From assembly GCA_947573925.1 (NCBI GenBank), contig CANPHS010000011.1:1-36384 (forward strand): a stretch of 36,384 nucleotides of DNA, read 5' to 3'. This stretch comes from an uncultured Enterorhabdus sp. GTDB lineage: Bacteria; Actinomycetota; Coriobacteriia; Coriobacteriales; Eggerthellaceae. The position numbers were made by a program, and so were the translations under genes. This document shows, piece after piece, positions 7,877 to 16,112 of this stretch (within the stretch, counting starts at the first letter, position 1; each line of letters begins with the position of its first letter). Below the pieces are notes generated by a model that had not been told where the DNA came from, searched no databases, and worked only from the letters and a program-made list of their open reading frames with translations.

Positions 7877-8998
7877 GTGGCCAAAACTGTTTTGAAGGTC
7901 CTCATCATCGCCCTGGCGGCCCTGGTGCTGACGGTGGGCGGCTACGTCGCCTACGTGATGCTCAGCTACGACCGCCTGGACGACAACCTGGCCCTGGCGG
8001 TGGACGCCCCGACCGTCTCCGATACCGCGCAGCCCGCGGCGGTGCCGCGCGGACAGGAGCTTACCGCCGTGACGGCGAACCTCGGTTTCGGGGCCTACAA
8101 CCGCGACTTCGACTTCTTCATGGACGGCGGCACCGGCTCGGTGGCTGCCAGCCCCGAGGTGGTGCGCGAGGACATCGCGGGCAGCGCTGCGACCGTCGCC
8201 GCCCTCGATCCCGCCTTCGTGCTCTTCCAGGAAGTGGACGTGGACGGCACCCGCAGCCACCACATCGACCAGTACGCGCTGCTGCGCGAGGCCTTCCCCG
8301 CCGATGCGGCCGTGTTCTGCCAGAACTACGACTCGGCCTTTTTGGCCTGGCCCCTCTACGCGCCCCACGGGGCCAACCGCGCCGGGCTCGCCACGTTCAG
8401 CGCCTACCCCATTGCCGACGCCACCCGCTACAGCCTGCCCATTTCCGAGGATTTCGGGAAGTTCCTCGACCTGGACCGCTGCTTCTCGGCAGTCCGCGTG
8501 CCCGTGGAAGGCGGCGCGGAGCTGGTGCTGCTGAACGTGCACCTGTCGGCCTACGGGGCCGACGCGAGCATCATGGAGGCCCAGCGGGCGCGGCTCTACG
8601 AGGTCATGGTGCGCGAGCGCGAGGCGGGCAACTACGTCATCGCCGGGGGCGACTTCAACCACGACATGATCGGTGTGTCCAACGAGGTGTACGGCAACGA
8701 GACCGACGTGGTGGCCAGCTGGGCGAAGCCCTACGACTTCGAAGGGGTGCCTGCGGGCTTCACGGTGGGGGCCAAGGTGAAGCTGGACGAGACGGGCGCC
8801 GACGCCTTCCCTGACGCTGCCACCTGCCGCGACGCCGGGCGCCCCTACGACGGCACCAACGACCGCTGGGTCATGGACACGTTCATCTACTCCAACAACG
8901 TGGAAGTCGTCGACTGCTCCACCGTGGACGCCGACTTCGCCTACTCCGACCACAACCCCGTAAAGCTCACCTTCGAGCTCGACCCCGCGGCGTCTTAG
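7877..8998 (+). CDS. Endonuclease/exonuclease/phosphatase family protein, membrane-anchored
   Basis: 373 aa. An N-terminal membrane helix (~5-29) is followed by an EEP domain: ANLGFGAYN (~67-75), metal Glu in LFQEVD (~119), GGDFNHD (~257-263) and the terminal SDHNPVK (~357). These are the conserved Asn, Glu, Asp and His positions of the DNase I/AP-endonuclease/sphingomyelinase fold. The membrane anchor suggests action outside the cytoplasm, as a phosphodiesterase or nuclease; substrate unknown. GTG start at 7877 follows GGAAGGAG. Next gene (CPBP protease) follows after 51 bases on the same strand. Confidence 0.87.
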   Translation: MAKTVLKVLIIALAALVLTVGGYVAYVMLSYDRLDDNLALAVDAPTVSDTAQPAAVPRGQELTAVTANLGFGAYNRDFDFFMDGGTGSVAASPEVVREDIAGSAATVAALDPAFVLFQEVDVDGTRSHHIDQYALLREAFPADAAVFCQNYDSAFLAWPLYAPHGANRAGLATFSAYPIADATRYSLPISEDFGKFLDLDRCFSAVRVPVEGGAELVLLNVHLSAYGADASIMEAQRARLYEVMVREREAGNYVIAGGDFNHDMIGVSNEVYGNETDVVASWAKPYDFEGVPAGFTVGAKVKLDETGADAFPDAATCRDAGRPYDGTNDRWVMDTFIYSNNVEVVDCSTVDADFAYSDHNPVKLTFELDPAAS

Positions 8999-9049
8999 GG
9001 CCCGCAGCCAGCCCGACCGCCTTGCCCGCGCCCCGAGAAAGAGGCTCCC

Positions 9050-9823
9050 ATGACTTGGATCGATGAAGCCCGCGCGAAGTACCCCCTGCCCGCCGAAGAG
9101 GAGGGCCTGCTCGTGAACGTGGTGCTCGCCTCGGCCGTGCTCTCGATGCTGGCGGCCATCGTGGGCTCCATCATACTTGCCGCCCTGCAGGGCGCAAGCC
9201 TGTGGGATGCCGTCACGTTCGGCTGGGCCGCCGGGATCGCCGATGCCCTGAAGGTGGCCTGGCCCTGGTCGCTGGCTTTGGGCTTCGGGCTGGGCGCGGT
9301 GCTGTTGGCCGTGAACGCCGTCGGGGAGGCCGTGGCCCTGCGCGGGTCCCGAAAGGAGTGGCGCGAGGCCATCTACGAGATGCGCGGCGGCCTGAGCGGC
9401 GAGCTGCCGCGGGTGACCGCCTGGAAGATTCCCCTCATGATGCTGGCCGTGGCCGCAGTGGAGGAAGTTGGGTTTCGCTACGCGCTCATCGGCGTGGTGA
9501 TGGCCGTGGCCGAGCCGGCCGTAGGGTTCGCCGGCGCCGCCGTGGTGGCCGTGGCGGCCTCGGCAGCAGTATTCGCCATCATGCACGTTCAGTACCGCGG
9601 CTATACCACCGCGCTCATTGGCGTGCTCGGCCTGCTGTTCGGCGTCGTGTACGTTGTCACGGGCGCCCTGGCGGCCGTCATCGTGGCCCACTGGCTCTAT
9701 GACGTGGCCGTCGTCTTCCTCGAGGCCCGCAAAATGACCCGCGACCCCCGCTACTTCCCCAACGGCCACGCCCCCGAAAACGCCGTCGAGGAAGAGCTCC
9801 AAAAAGCCGCTTCAGGGGAATAG
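9050..9823 (+). CDS. CPBP family intramembrane metalloprotease
   Basis: 257 aa with about six hydrophobic segments. The CPBP (CAAX protease/bacteriocin-processing, Abi) motifs are present: EEVGFR (~137), a His in FAIMHVQY (~177) and AHWLYDV (~213), the expected order for the zinc site of this family. In the last motif Asp replaces the more frequent Asn. Members cleave prenylated or peptide substrates or give bacteriocin self-immunity; no partner peptide is evident here. Start ATG at 9050 follows GAAAGAGG. Likely co-transcribed with the upstream EEP gene. Confidence 0.85.
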   Translation: MTWIDEARAKYPLPAEEEGLLVNVVLASAVLSMLAAIVGSIILAALQGASLWDAVTFGWAAGIADALKVAWPWSLALGFGLGAVLLAVNAVGEAVALRGSRKEWREAIYEMRGGLSGELPRVTAWKIPLMMLAVAAVEEVGFRYALIGVVMAVAEPAVGFAGAAVVAVAASAAVFAIMHVQYRGYTTALIGVLGLLFGVVYVVTGALAAVIVAHWLYDVAVVFLEARKMTRDPRYFPNGHAPENAVEEELQKAASGE

Positions 9824-9826
9824 AAC

Positions 9827-9949
9827 ATGGCCTTCAAGCTGCGCCAGATGCACCTGGTGAACGAGTCCATGAAGGAGTCGAAGTCATCCCTGGTGGTGCC
9901 CACCGCCTACGCCGACGGATTCACGGATTTAGAAGAAAGCAGACGCTAG
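9827..9949 (+). pseudogene. 40-codon fragment after the CPBP gene
   Basis: Starts 3 bases after the CPBP stop (ATG 9827) and encodes MAFKLRQMHLVNESMKESKS and then a short tail. It reads like the first residues of a larger protein cut off by a stop at 9947-9949. No family recognised; a true small protein cannot be excluded. Confidence 0.3.
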
Positions 9950-10002
9950 CAAGAAACCGGCGCTCACGATAAAATGGGACATCGAGCAAGGAGGTGATTT
10001 CC

Positions 10003-10341
10003 GTGGCCAAACGCATACCACCCCATTACCTCGACCAACATGGTTGGGGCCCCGATGAGTTCAATTCGCTCAACGCCTACCTGAATCGGCTGTTTCTCTA
10101 CGAATCCGATCCCGAAAAATCCCGGGTTATCGCCCAGATGGATCCTTCTCGCATGAGTCGGGAAACCATCGCCCTCATCGGTGCGATTCTGACACAGTAC
10201 GGCAAGCGCCAAGCCGTCCAGGAGAAGTACCCCAACCTTCGATATGCAGGCCTCACCGTTCCACTGGAAATCCCGCTCTATCTCAACGAACAGCCCCTCG
10301 ACCTATTCCCCGCCTACCGAGAGCTGAACATCCATTATTAG
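10003..10341 (+). CDS. Hypothetical protein preceding a nucleotidyltransferase (possible antitoxin partner)
   Basis: 112 aa, mostly helical, without a recognisable domain. The GTG at 10003 is chosen over the in-frame GTG at 9994 because AAGGAGG sits 8 bases upstream of it. It is followed after 7 bases by the DUF6036 nucleotidyltransferase, with the SD of the second gene touching the stop. Gene size, order and coupling are those of two-gene nucleotidyltransferase toxin-antitoxin or Abi modules, so an antitoxin role is a reasonable inference, not demonstrated. GC content is lower than the flanks. Confidence 0.72.
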   Translation: MAKRIPPHYLDQHGWGPDEFNSLNAYLNRLFLYESDPEKSRVIAQMDPSRMSRETIALIGAILTQYGKRQAVQEKYPNLRYAGLTVPLEIPLYLNEQPLDLFPAYRELNIHY

Positions 10342-10348
10342 GAGCAAT

Positions 10349-10978
10349 GTGACGAATCAGAAACCCACCCTCTCCCTGGAAGAATTTGCAGACCTGCTAG
10401 GCCAACTTGATAGATTTATCGGTGCGCATAACCCCGAATTGAATCTCGAAGTTCGCGCCATCGGTGGCTTCTCTCTCATGTACCACGATAAGCAGACCAG
10501 TCTCGTTCTGCTCAGAAAAGGCTCCTCCGACATCGACACGCTTACGCATTTGCCGCAATCGGTGGCCACGATGGTGGACATTATCGCTACCAACAACGAC
10601 GTCAACAGCGATTGGCTGAACGACTGCTGGTATGCCAACCACAACTTCGAGGAAGAATTCGAGCCCTATATTACCTGGGAGCCGACGGAGTACACCTTCA
10701 AGCACATCGACTTGAAAGTGGCCAACCCCAAAGGCATCCTGCTCATGAAGCTGCGGGCGGTCTGCGACGCGTTGGAATTCGCCGGCTATCCCGATAACCC
10801 GGAAGTCCTCGCCGCCGAACTGCGCACCCAAGATGTGATGGACACCGTGTCGCTTTTGCGTTTCCTCGGCATTGAAACCGTCGCAGATCTGGAGGCATTT
10901 CCGCGCCCGGTGGAAATCCTCGGCTTCGACCGCTTCGTGCGCTATGCCGTAGACCAGGGACTCGTGCGGGAACGGTAA
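10349..10978 (+). CDS. DUF6036-type nucleotidyltransferase (MNT-like)
   Basis: 209 aa. The N-terminal half carries the minimal nucleotidyltransferase core: a GGFSLMYH block (~45-52), followed by SSDIDTLT (~65-72) where the paired Asp residues bind metal. A third acidic position is likely in HIDLKVANP. This is the architecture of DUF6036/AbiEii-like proteins, some of which nucleotidylate tRNA as toxins. Start GTG at 10349 follows GGAG with a short 4-base gap, so the start is slightly uncertain. Co-transcribed with the 112-aa gene upstream. Probably an accessory defence or stress module. Confidence 0.75.
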   Translation: MTNQKPTLSLEEFADLLGQLDRFIGAHNPELNLEVRAIGGFSLMYHDKQTSLVLLRKGSSDIDTLTHLPQSVATMVDIIATNNDVNSDWLNDCWYANHNFEEEFEPYITWEPTEYTFKHIDLKVANPKGILLMKLRAVCDALEFAGYPDNPEVLAAELRTQDVMDTVSLLRFLGIETVADLEAFPRPVEILGFDRFVRYAVDQGLVRER

Positions 10979-11052
10979 TTCGGTGGGATCTGTAGCGGAT
11001 GTGCGAAAGCCGGATGAAGTACAATGCGCTTCGGAATACGGGAGGGAGCGCC

Positions 11053-12624
11053 ATGGAAGCTGATCGTCGGGAATGGGTGCCGCTGCGGCAGGTGGGGTGG
11101 GCGTTTCTGCTCGCCTGGGTGTTCTGCGTGTTCTACACCAATGCCGTGGGCGATATCGGCGGAACGGCGCATATGGCCGCGCCGACGCTCGCCTGGTCGC
11201 TGTTCTCGCTCATGCTGCCCCTGGCGGCGTCGGTGGCGTCGCTGGTGGTCATCGTGGTCCTGGAGCCGCGCTTCGGGGCGCCCACGGCCCATAGGCGTCT
11301 CGTGATCGCCGCGCCCCTGCTCACCGCCGCCAGTACGCCGCTCATGTTCCTGGTTCCGGCGAACCCCGCCGTCGGGGCCGCGCTGTTCGCCGTCGGGTCG
11401 GTGGCCACGGGCATCGGCAGCGCGCTTCTGTGGGTCATGTGGGGCGAGTACTACGCGGTGCTGCCCCGGGAGAAGTCCGAGGCCCTGGCTCCTGCCTCGG
11501 CGCTTATTTCCGCCGTGCTTGTGCTGCTCGTGTCGGCCATGGAGGGCTGGGTGGCCGTGGCGGTGGCCGCAGCGCTGCCGCTGCTGTCGGGGCTGTGCTT
11601 CTACCTGGTATGGACGGGCGACGCCGCCCGGGAAGAGGATCGCCTCGTGCGCCAAGCGCACCGCCAGCGGGCCCACCGGCCCGATGGGGCCGCAGCGCCC
11701 CTGTCCGGCCTCGGGCGCACCGGCTTCGGCATCCTGATGGTGTTCGCCATCGTCAGCATCGCCGGCATGCTGTACCCGGGCCGGGTGGAAGGGATGCCGC
11801 TCCAGATGATCCTGCTGTTCAGCGCCGGCATGATGGCCGTGGTGGCCCTCATGGCCGTCTCGGGGCCGCGGCGCATCTCGCTGGCGTTCCTCTACCGCTG
11901 GATGTGCCCCACCCTCGTGGTGGGCTTCGCCGCCGTCATCCTGTTCGGAGATGCCGGGGGCCTCGTGGCCGTGGCGGCGTCCCTCGGCGGCCGGTTCACG
12001 TTCTGCCTCATCGCCCAGGTGTACTTCGCCAGCTACGCCGCGGCCGGCCGCGCCACCCCGGCCCAGGCCTCGGGCCTCGGCTGGCTGTTCGTGCACGCCG
12101 GCGACCTGGTGGGCGGCGTGACGTGGGTTCTCGTCGAGCCGGCCGTGAGCGCCCTGCCGAACGGCGCGGTGCTGGCGAGCGTTGTCTGCATCGTGGTGCT
12201 CGTCACCGCCACCATGGCTGTCATGGGCGACGACGCCGCCTTCCTGCGCATGCCCGCCTCGCTTCCCGATGAAAGAGCCGGGGCCGAGCTGGCACAGCCC
12301 GCTTCCCCGCCGGCCCCGGTCGCCCCGAAGGTTGAGGAGCGGGCGACGGAAGAAGCGGCGACTGCGAGCACGCCCGGCAACACGGCCCCCGCCTCCGGTG
12401 ACGCATCCTCGGCCCCCGACCCCATCGCCGATTTGGCCGGTGCCCACAACCTCACGCCCCGCGAGGCGGAGGTGTTCGCGCTGCTGGCCCAGGGGCGTTC
12501 CATCCCCTATATCCGCGACGAGCTCATCATCAGCCGCGAGACGGCGGCCACCCACGCCAAGCACATCTACGCGAAGCTCGGCGTCCATTCCCGCCAGGAA
12601 CTCATCGACCTCGTGCACGGCTAA
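11053..12624 (+). CDS. LuxR family regulator with N-terminal multi-pass membrane domain
   Basis: 523 aa. About 12 hydrophobic segments cover residues ~15-400 like a major-facilitator-type sensor. An Ala/Pro-rich linker (~405-465) follows, then a C-terminal LuxR helix-turn-helix with LTPREAEVFALLAQG and ISRETAATHAKHIYAKLGV. Such membrane-tethered LuxR proteins are strongly expanded in Eggerthellaceae and often sit beside flavin reductases. Here the gene is convergent with one (12714-14429), so sensing its substrate and controlling it is the obvious hypothesis. Start ATG at 11053 follows GGAGGGAG; the upstream in-frame start at 10999 is not supported. A strong hairpin follows the stop. Confidence 0.88.
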   Translation: MEADRREWVPLRQVGWAFLLAWVFCVFYTNAVGDIGGTAHMAAPTLAWSLFSLMLPLAASVASLVVIVVLEPRFGAPTAHRRLVIAAPLLTAASTPLMFLVPANPAVGAALFAVGSVATGIGSALLWVMWGEYYAVLPREKSEALAPASALISAVLVLLVSAMEGWVAVAVAAALPLLSGLCFYLVWTGDAAREEDRLVRQAHRQRAHRPDGAAAPLSGLGRTGFGILMVFAIVSIAGMLYPGRVEGMPLQMILLFSAGMMAVVALMAVSGPRRISLAFLYRWMCPTLVVGFAAVILFGDAGGLVAVAASLGGRFTFCLIAQVYFASYAAAGRATPAQASGLGWLFVHAGDLVGGVTWVLVEPAVSALPNGAVLASVVCIVVLVTATMAVMGDDAAFLRMPASLPDERAGAELAQPASPPAPVAPKVEERATEEAATASTPGNTAPASGDASSAPDPIADLAGAHNLTPREAEVFALLAQGRSIPYIRDELIISRETAATHAKHIYAKLGVHSRQELIDLVHG

Positions 12625-12630
12625 CCGAAA

Positions 12631-12654
12631 GGGACTCCCCCGAAGGGGAGTCCC
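12631..12654. terminator. Hairpin between convergent genes
   Basis: GGGACTCCCC-CGAA-GGGGAGTCCC: a perfect 10-bp stem with a 4-base loop directly after the LuxR stop. There is no clear U-tract on either side, but the position between convergent genes and the very stable stem support bidirectional termination. Confidence 0.75.
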
Positions 12655-12713
12655 GGAACGGTCGCCTGCTGGGAGGGAGGGTGGCAGGCTCGGAAAGAGC
12701 TTGGTTCGCGCCC

Positions 12714-14429
12714 CTACTCCACGCCGAGGGCGTGCTTGGCGGCGATGCGGCCGAAGGTGGCGGTGCGGCCCGCGTTGATGCCCGTGAAGTTGCTCGGGTA
12801 GTTGTGCGGGTAGAAGCCGCCCTGGTCGTTGCCGCAGACGTAGAGGCCCTCGATGGGCGTGCCGTCGTTGCGCAGCGGCTGGGAGTTCACGTCGGTGATG
12901 ACGCCGTGGATGGTGACCAACAGCTCGCCGCCGATGCGGGCCGCGTAGAAGGGCGCGGTCTCCACGTCGGACAGGCGGTAGGCCGGCTTGCCGAAGTCGG
13001 TGTCCTCGCCGGCGGCCACCAGGCCGTTGTAGCGCTCCACCGTGGCCAGGAAAGTGGCCTTCTGGTCGGCGTCGAAGTCCATCATGTCGGCCAGGGCCTC
13101 CAGGGTGTCGGCCTTCTTCAAGGTGCCGGCCTCCAGACGCGGGTTCAGCCAGAACTCGTCCAGGTGCTCCTTGGACATGGCCTCGCAGTCGTACACGTCG
13201 GCGTTGAAGGCGGTGCCGGAGGGCGCCGGGTACAAACGCGAGCAGCCGCAGGTGTCGAACTGGGCGATGTCGTCCCAGTAGTTGCCGTCCCACACGATCC
13301 AGCTGTAGTGCTTCGGCTGGTTCGCGCCGGCGGCGTAGCTCATGGGGTAGCACTGGTCCTCGTTCATGAAGCGCTCGCCGTTCACGTTCACGTGCAGGAA
13401 GGGCTGGCTGCCGGGCAGGAAGATGTCGCCGCCCATGCGGTCCTCATTGAACTCGAAGCCGTCGGGCAGGATGGCGCGGTTCCAGATCATGCAGGCGCCG
13501 CCGGCCTCCAGCTCGGCCCCGGCCCACAGGGCCATGCGAATGCCGTCGCCGGTCTCGGTCACGGAATCGCGCAGGGCGCACCAGGCGGAATTGCCCGGGG
13601 CCAGATCGGCCAGCATCTCGTTGTTGGCGCCGTAGCCGCCGGTGCAGAGGATGACGCCCTTGGCGGCGTTCACCTGGATGAAGCCGTCCTTGCCCTCGGC
13701 CACCACGCCGGTCACGCGGCCCGACTCGTCCTGGATGAGCTGCTGGGCGGGGGTCTCGAAGCGGATCTCGCCGCCGAGGTCCTCGGTGAACACGTCGCGC
13801 ATCACTTCCAGGTGCGCGTAGGAGTTGTAGTTCGGACCGTCAGGGTTGTACTCGCCGATGCAGGGGTTGTAGCACATGGCCGGGTAGTAGGCGTGGGGGT
13901 CGTCGGGGCAGTGCCACTCGAAGGGGAAGAGCATGCCCTTGGGGCCCAGCGTGTCGGCCATCCACTCGATCATCTCGCCGGACTTCTCGGCCCAGGTCTT
14001 GTACATGAGCATGTTGGCGTCGCCGGCCTGGGTCATGTTGGCATGGTTCATCAGCTCGGGCACGTCGACCATGTGGTCGGGGGCGAGCTTCTTCGAGTTC
14101 AGGGCGCCGATGGCCTCGCGGGCCGCGGCCACGGCACCGGCCTTCTCCAGCACGACCACCTTCGCGCCGTTCTGGGCGGCGGTGGTGGCGGCGGGCAGGC
14201 CGCCGTTGCCGGCCCCCACCACGCAGATGTCGCAGTCGATGGTCTCCACGAACTCCGTGGGCATCTCCGGCTGGTCGCGCCACGTGGTGGCAGCGGCGCC
14301 GGTGTCGGCGGTCTTGGCCCCGGCCTCGGCCGGGGCGGCGGGGGCGCAGCCGGCCAGCCCCATGGCGGCCAGGGCGCTCGCGGCGCCGGCGGCGGTCAGA
14401 AACCCGCGACGGGAAAGGTTCGCTTCCAT
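12714..14429 (-). CDS. FAD-dependent reductase lipoprotein, fumarate/urocanate reductase-like
   Basis: 571 aa. The N-terminus has a twin-arginine motif (LSRRGFL, ~5-11), a hydrophobic stretch and a lipobox ending in LAGC (Cys28): a Tat-exported, possibly lipid-anchored enzyme. The FAD-binding GxGxxG lies at ~72-77 in VVGAGNGG, and the FAD_binding_2 C-terminal block YVCGNDQGG is present. Family members reduce fumarate, urocanate, cinnamates or other electron acceptors outside the cell. No haem-binding CXXCH or FMN domain is present, so electrons must come from a separate partner. Start ATG at 14429 follows AAGGAGG. Eggerthellaceae carry many paralogues; the substrate cannot be told. Confidence 0.87.
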   Translation of the reverse strand: MEANLSRRGFLTAAGAASALAAMGLAGCAPAAPAEAGAKTADTGAAATTWRDQPEMPTEFVETIDCDICVVGAGNGGLPAATTAAQNGAKVVVLEKAGAVAAAREAIGALNSKKLAPDHMVDVPELMNHANMTQAGDANMLMYKTWAEKSGEMIEWMADTLGPKGMLFPFEWHCPDDPHAYYPAMCYNPCIGEYNPDGPNYNSYAHLEVMRDVFTEDLGGEIRFETPAQQLIQDESGRVTGVVAEGKDGFIQVNAAKGVILCTGGYGANNEMLADLAPGNSAWCALRDSVTETGDGIRMALWAGAELEAGGACMIWNRAILPDGFEFNEDRMGGDIFLPGSQPFLHVNVNGERFMNEDQCYPMSYAAGANQPKHYSWIVWDGNYWDDIAQFDTCGCSRLYPAPSGTAFNADVYDCEAMSKEHLDEFWLNPRLEAGTLKKADTLEALADMMDFDADQKATFLATVERYNGLVAAGEDTDFGKPAYRLSDVETAPFYAARIGGELLVTIHGVITDVNSQPLRNDGTPIEGLYVCGNDQGGFYPHNYPSNFTGINAGRTATFGRIAAKHALGVE

Positions 14430-14528
14430 GATGATCCTCCTTGTAGACGGTTCGCGTCCGGCCCTCCCTTTCGAACCGAACGCATCGCAGCCTACCCGAG
14501 GAACCCGGCGGCGCACATCGCCCGCATT

Positions 14529-14587
14529 CGGGTATTCACCCACCCATCACCTGCGGAAACCCCAAAAATACCCGAGAATGGGTGAGG
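14529..14587. promoter_or_regulatory. Nested inverted repeat upstream of the flavoprotein gene
   Basis: CGGGTATT (14529-14536) with its complement AATACCCG (14567-14574), and just inside/outside them CACCCA (14537-14542) with TGGGTG (14579-14584). They sit 100-155 bases before the flavoprotein start, a position expected for binding by the neighbouring LuxR regulator. Regulator identity is inference. Confidence 0.4.
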
Positions 14588-14608
14588 CCAACTATGGCAA
14601 CACGTAGA

Positions 14609-14718
14609 GGAGACGCGGGGCGTTCTGACCGAGCGAGTTCCACAGCGACGAGAACAGCCCGGTGGGCTGTTCTCCAAAGCGAGGACTGTCTGAGCGAATC
14701 AGAATGCCCCGCGGCTCC
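14609..14718. repeat. 110-bp nested hairpin element
   Basis: Outer arms: GGAG-A-CGCGGGGCGTTCTGA (from 14609) pairs with TCAGAATGCCCCGCG-G-CTCC (to 14718): 15 bp with one G-U on the plus-strand RNA, a mismatch, then 4 more bp. The centre is a perfect 11-bp hairpin GAGAACAGCCC-GGT-GGGCTGTTCTC (14650-14674). It lies between two minus-strand genes. There is no U-tract. It could be a mobile palindromic repeat, a structured RNA or an attenuator. Confidence 0.7.
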
Positions 14719-14762
14719 GACCGGCGGCGAGCCGCAACCTCGAATTCAGTTGTGGCCGAGCC

Positions 14763-15908
14763 CTAGCACCCGAACAGTTCTGCCATCTTCCCCATGCGCT
14801 CGGCGATGGGCACGCCGAAGGGGCAGCGGGGCTCGCAGGCGACGCATCCCGTGCAGGCACCGGCGGTGACGGCCATGGCCTCGTAGTGCCCCTGCACCGA
14901 AGGGGGCACCTCGCCGTGCTGCTCGGCCAGGTCGTAGAACTTGTTCGCCAGCGCGATGTTGATGCCCACGGTGCAGGGGGCGCAGTGGCCGCAGTAGGTG
15001 CACTGGCCGCCGAAAGCGTGCTTGGGGGCGCAGGCCAGCACGCTGGCGTAATCGAGGTCGGCCGGAGCGGCGTCGCAGAAGGCCAGGGCCTCCTCCAGCT
15101 GGGCCACGCTTTCCACCCCCACCATGACGCTGGCCGCCGCGGGACGGGTGAGCGCGTAGTGGATGCACTGGGCCGGCGTGAGGGCCACCCCGAAAGGCGA
15201 CGCCTCGGCCGAGAGCAGCCGGCCGCCGGCGAAGGCCTTCATGACCGTGAGCGCCGTGCCCGTGCGCTCGCATTCGGCGTAGAACGCGGCCCGGGCCGGG
15301 TCGATGCCGGCGGCGTCCAGAGCGTCGTACTCGCCGTAGAGCGTGTCCAGATCGACGTTGGCCGGTTGCATGTCGTAGGCCGGATTCACCGAGAACATCA
15401 CCAGCTCGATCTCCGGCTCCCGCGCGGCCAGAAGCCCCACGGCCGGGTTGTGGGTGGAAAGCCCGATGTGGCCGATGCGGCCCGCATCGCGCAGCTCGCG
15501 CACGTATTCGATGAAGGGCCCGTTCATGATGGCGGCGAACTCGCCCACCTCGTCCACGTAGTGGATCATGCCGAATTCCACCGAGTCGGTGCGCAGCCGC
15601 GCGAGCAGGTCGTCGAAAGCGGGGCGCACGAGGGCCATGTCGCGGGTGCGCACGTACTGGCCGTCCTGCCAGGTGCTGCCGATGTGCCCCTGGATGATCC
15701 ACTGGCCGCGCGTGGGCGCGAGCGCCTCCCCCAAGGCCGAGCGCACGGCCGGGTCGGCCATCCAGCAGTCCACGATGTTCATGCCGGCCGCCGCGCCCCG
15801 GGCGGCCATGGCGTTCACGGCCTCCTGGTCCAGCTCGCCGATCCACTCGGCCCCGAACCCGATGACGCTGGCCTTACGGCCCGTGTTCCCCAACGCGCGG
15901 TATTCCAT
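14763..15908 (-). CDS. Aldo/keto reductase-like protein with C-terminal 4Fe-4S domain
   Basis: 381 aa. N-terminal AKR-type barrel (MEYRALGNTGRKASVIGFG) and a C-terminal ferredoxin-like part with CTYCGHCAPC (~300) and CTGCVACEPRCPFG (~350). The usual AKR catalytic Tyr position reads VDCWMAD and the usual Lys position reads IIQGHIG, so both residues appear replaced; the His in GMIHYVDE is kept. An ordinary NADPH carbonyl reduction is therefore doubtful, and electron transfer through the clusters more likely. Start ATG at 15908. Expression probably comes from the MerR-type promoter at 15958-15988. It is divergent from adenine deaminase. Confidence 0.85.
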   Translation of the reverse strand: MEYRALGNTGRKASVIGFGAEWIGELDQEAVNAMAARGAAAGMNIVDCWMADPAVRSALGEALAPTRGQWIIQGHIGSTWQDGQYVRTRDMALVRPAFDDLLARLRTDSVEFGMIHYVDEVGEFAAIMNGPFIEYVRELRDAGRIGHIGLSTHNPAVGLLAAREPEIELVMFSVNPAYDMQPANVDLDTLYGEYDALDAAGIDPARAAFYAECERTGTALTVMKAFAGGRLLSAEASPFGVALTPAQCIHYALTRPAAASVMVGVESVAQLEEALAFCDAAPADLDYASVLACAPKHAFGGQCTYCGHCAPCTVGINIALANKFYDLAEQHGEVPPSVQGHYEAMAVTAGACTGCVACEPRCPFGVPIAERMGKMAELFGC

Positions 15909-15957
15909 GGCTGTCCTCGTTTCCCTCGTCGTCCTCGCGCCTCTGCGCTTGCGTCCC

Positions 15958-15988
15958 ATTCAATCACGTGGAGCGCACTCCAGGTCAA
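15958..15988 (-). promoter_or_regulatory. MerR-type promoter of the aldo/keto reductase
   Basis: On the minus strand TTGACC (15988-15983) is followed by a 19-base spacer and TTGAAT (15963-15958). The spacer contains the dyad GGAGTGCGCTCC. An overlong 19-bp spacer with a central dyad is the hallmark of promoters activated by MerR-family regulators. No merR gene is in this window, so the regulator must be encoded elsewhere. Confidence 0.65.
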
Positions 15989-16112
15989 CGATTATAGCGT
16001 GAAGCCCTTCTGCTTTATCGGCCGTGCGTGCGCCGGGCGCGGCGTCCGGGCGTACACTGGGGCCATCGGCCGCCGTTCCGGCCACCGGTTCCGCACGCCC
16101 GAAGGAGGCGCC

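Noticed and set aside
12681-14585. Long plus-strand open frame opposite the flavoprotein gene
   Set aside because: Shadow of a GC-rich gene: no ribosome site, no domain, low-complexity Val/Gly/His composition.
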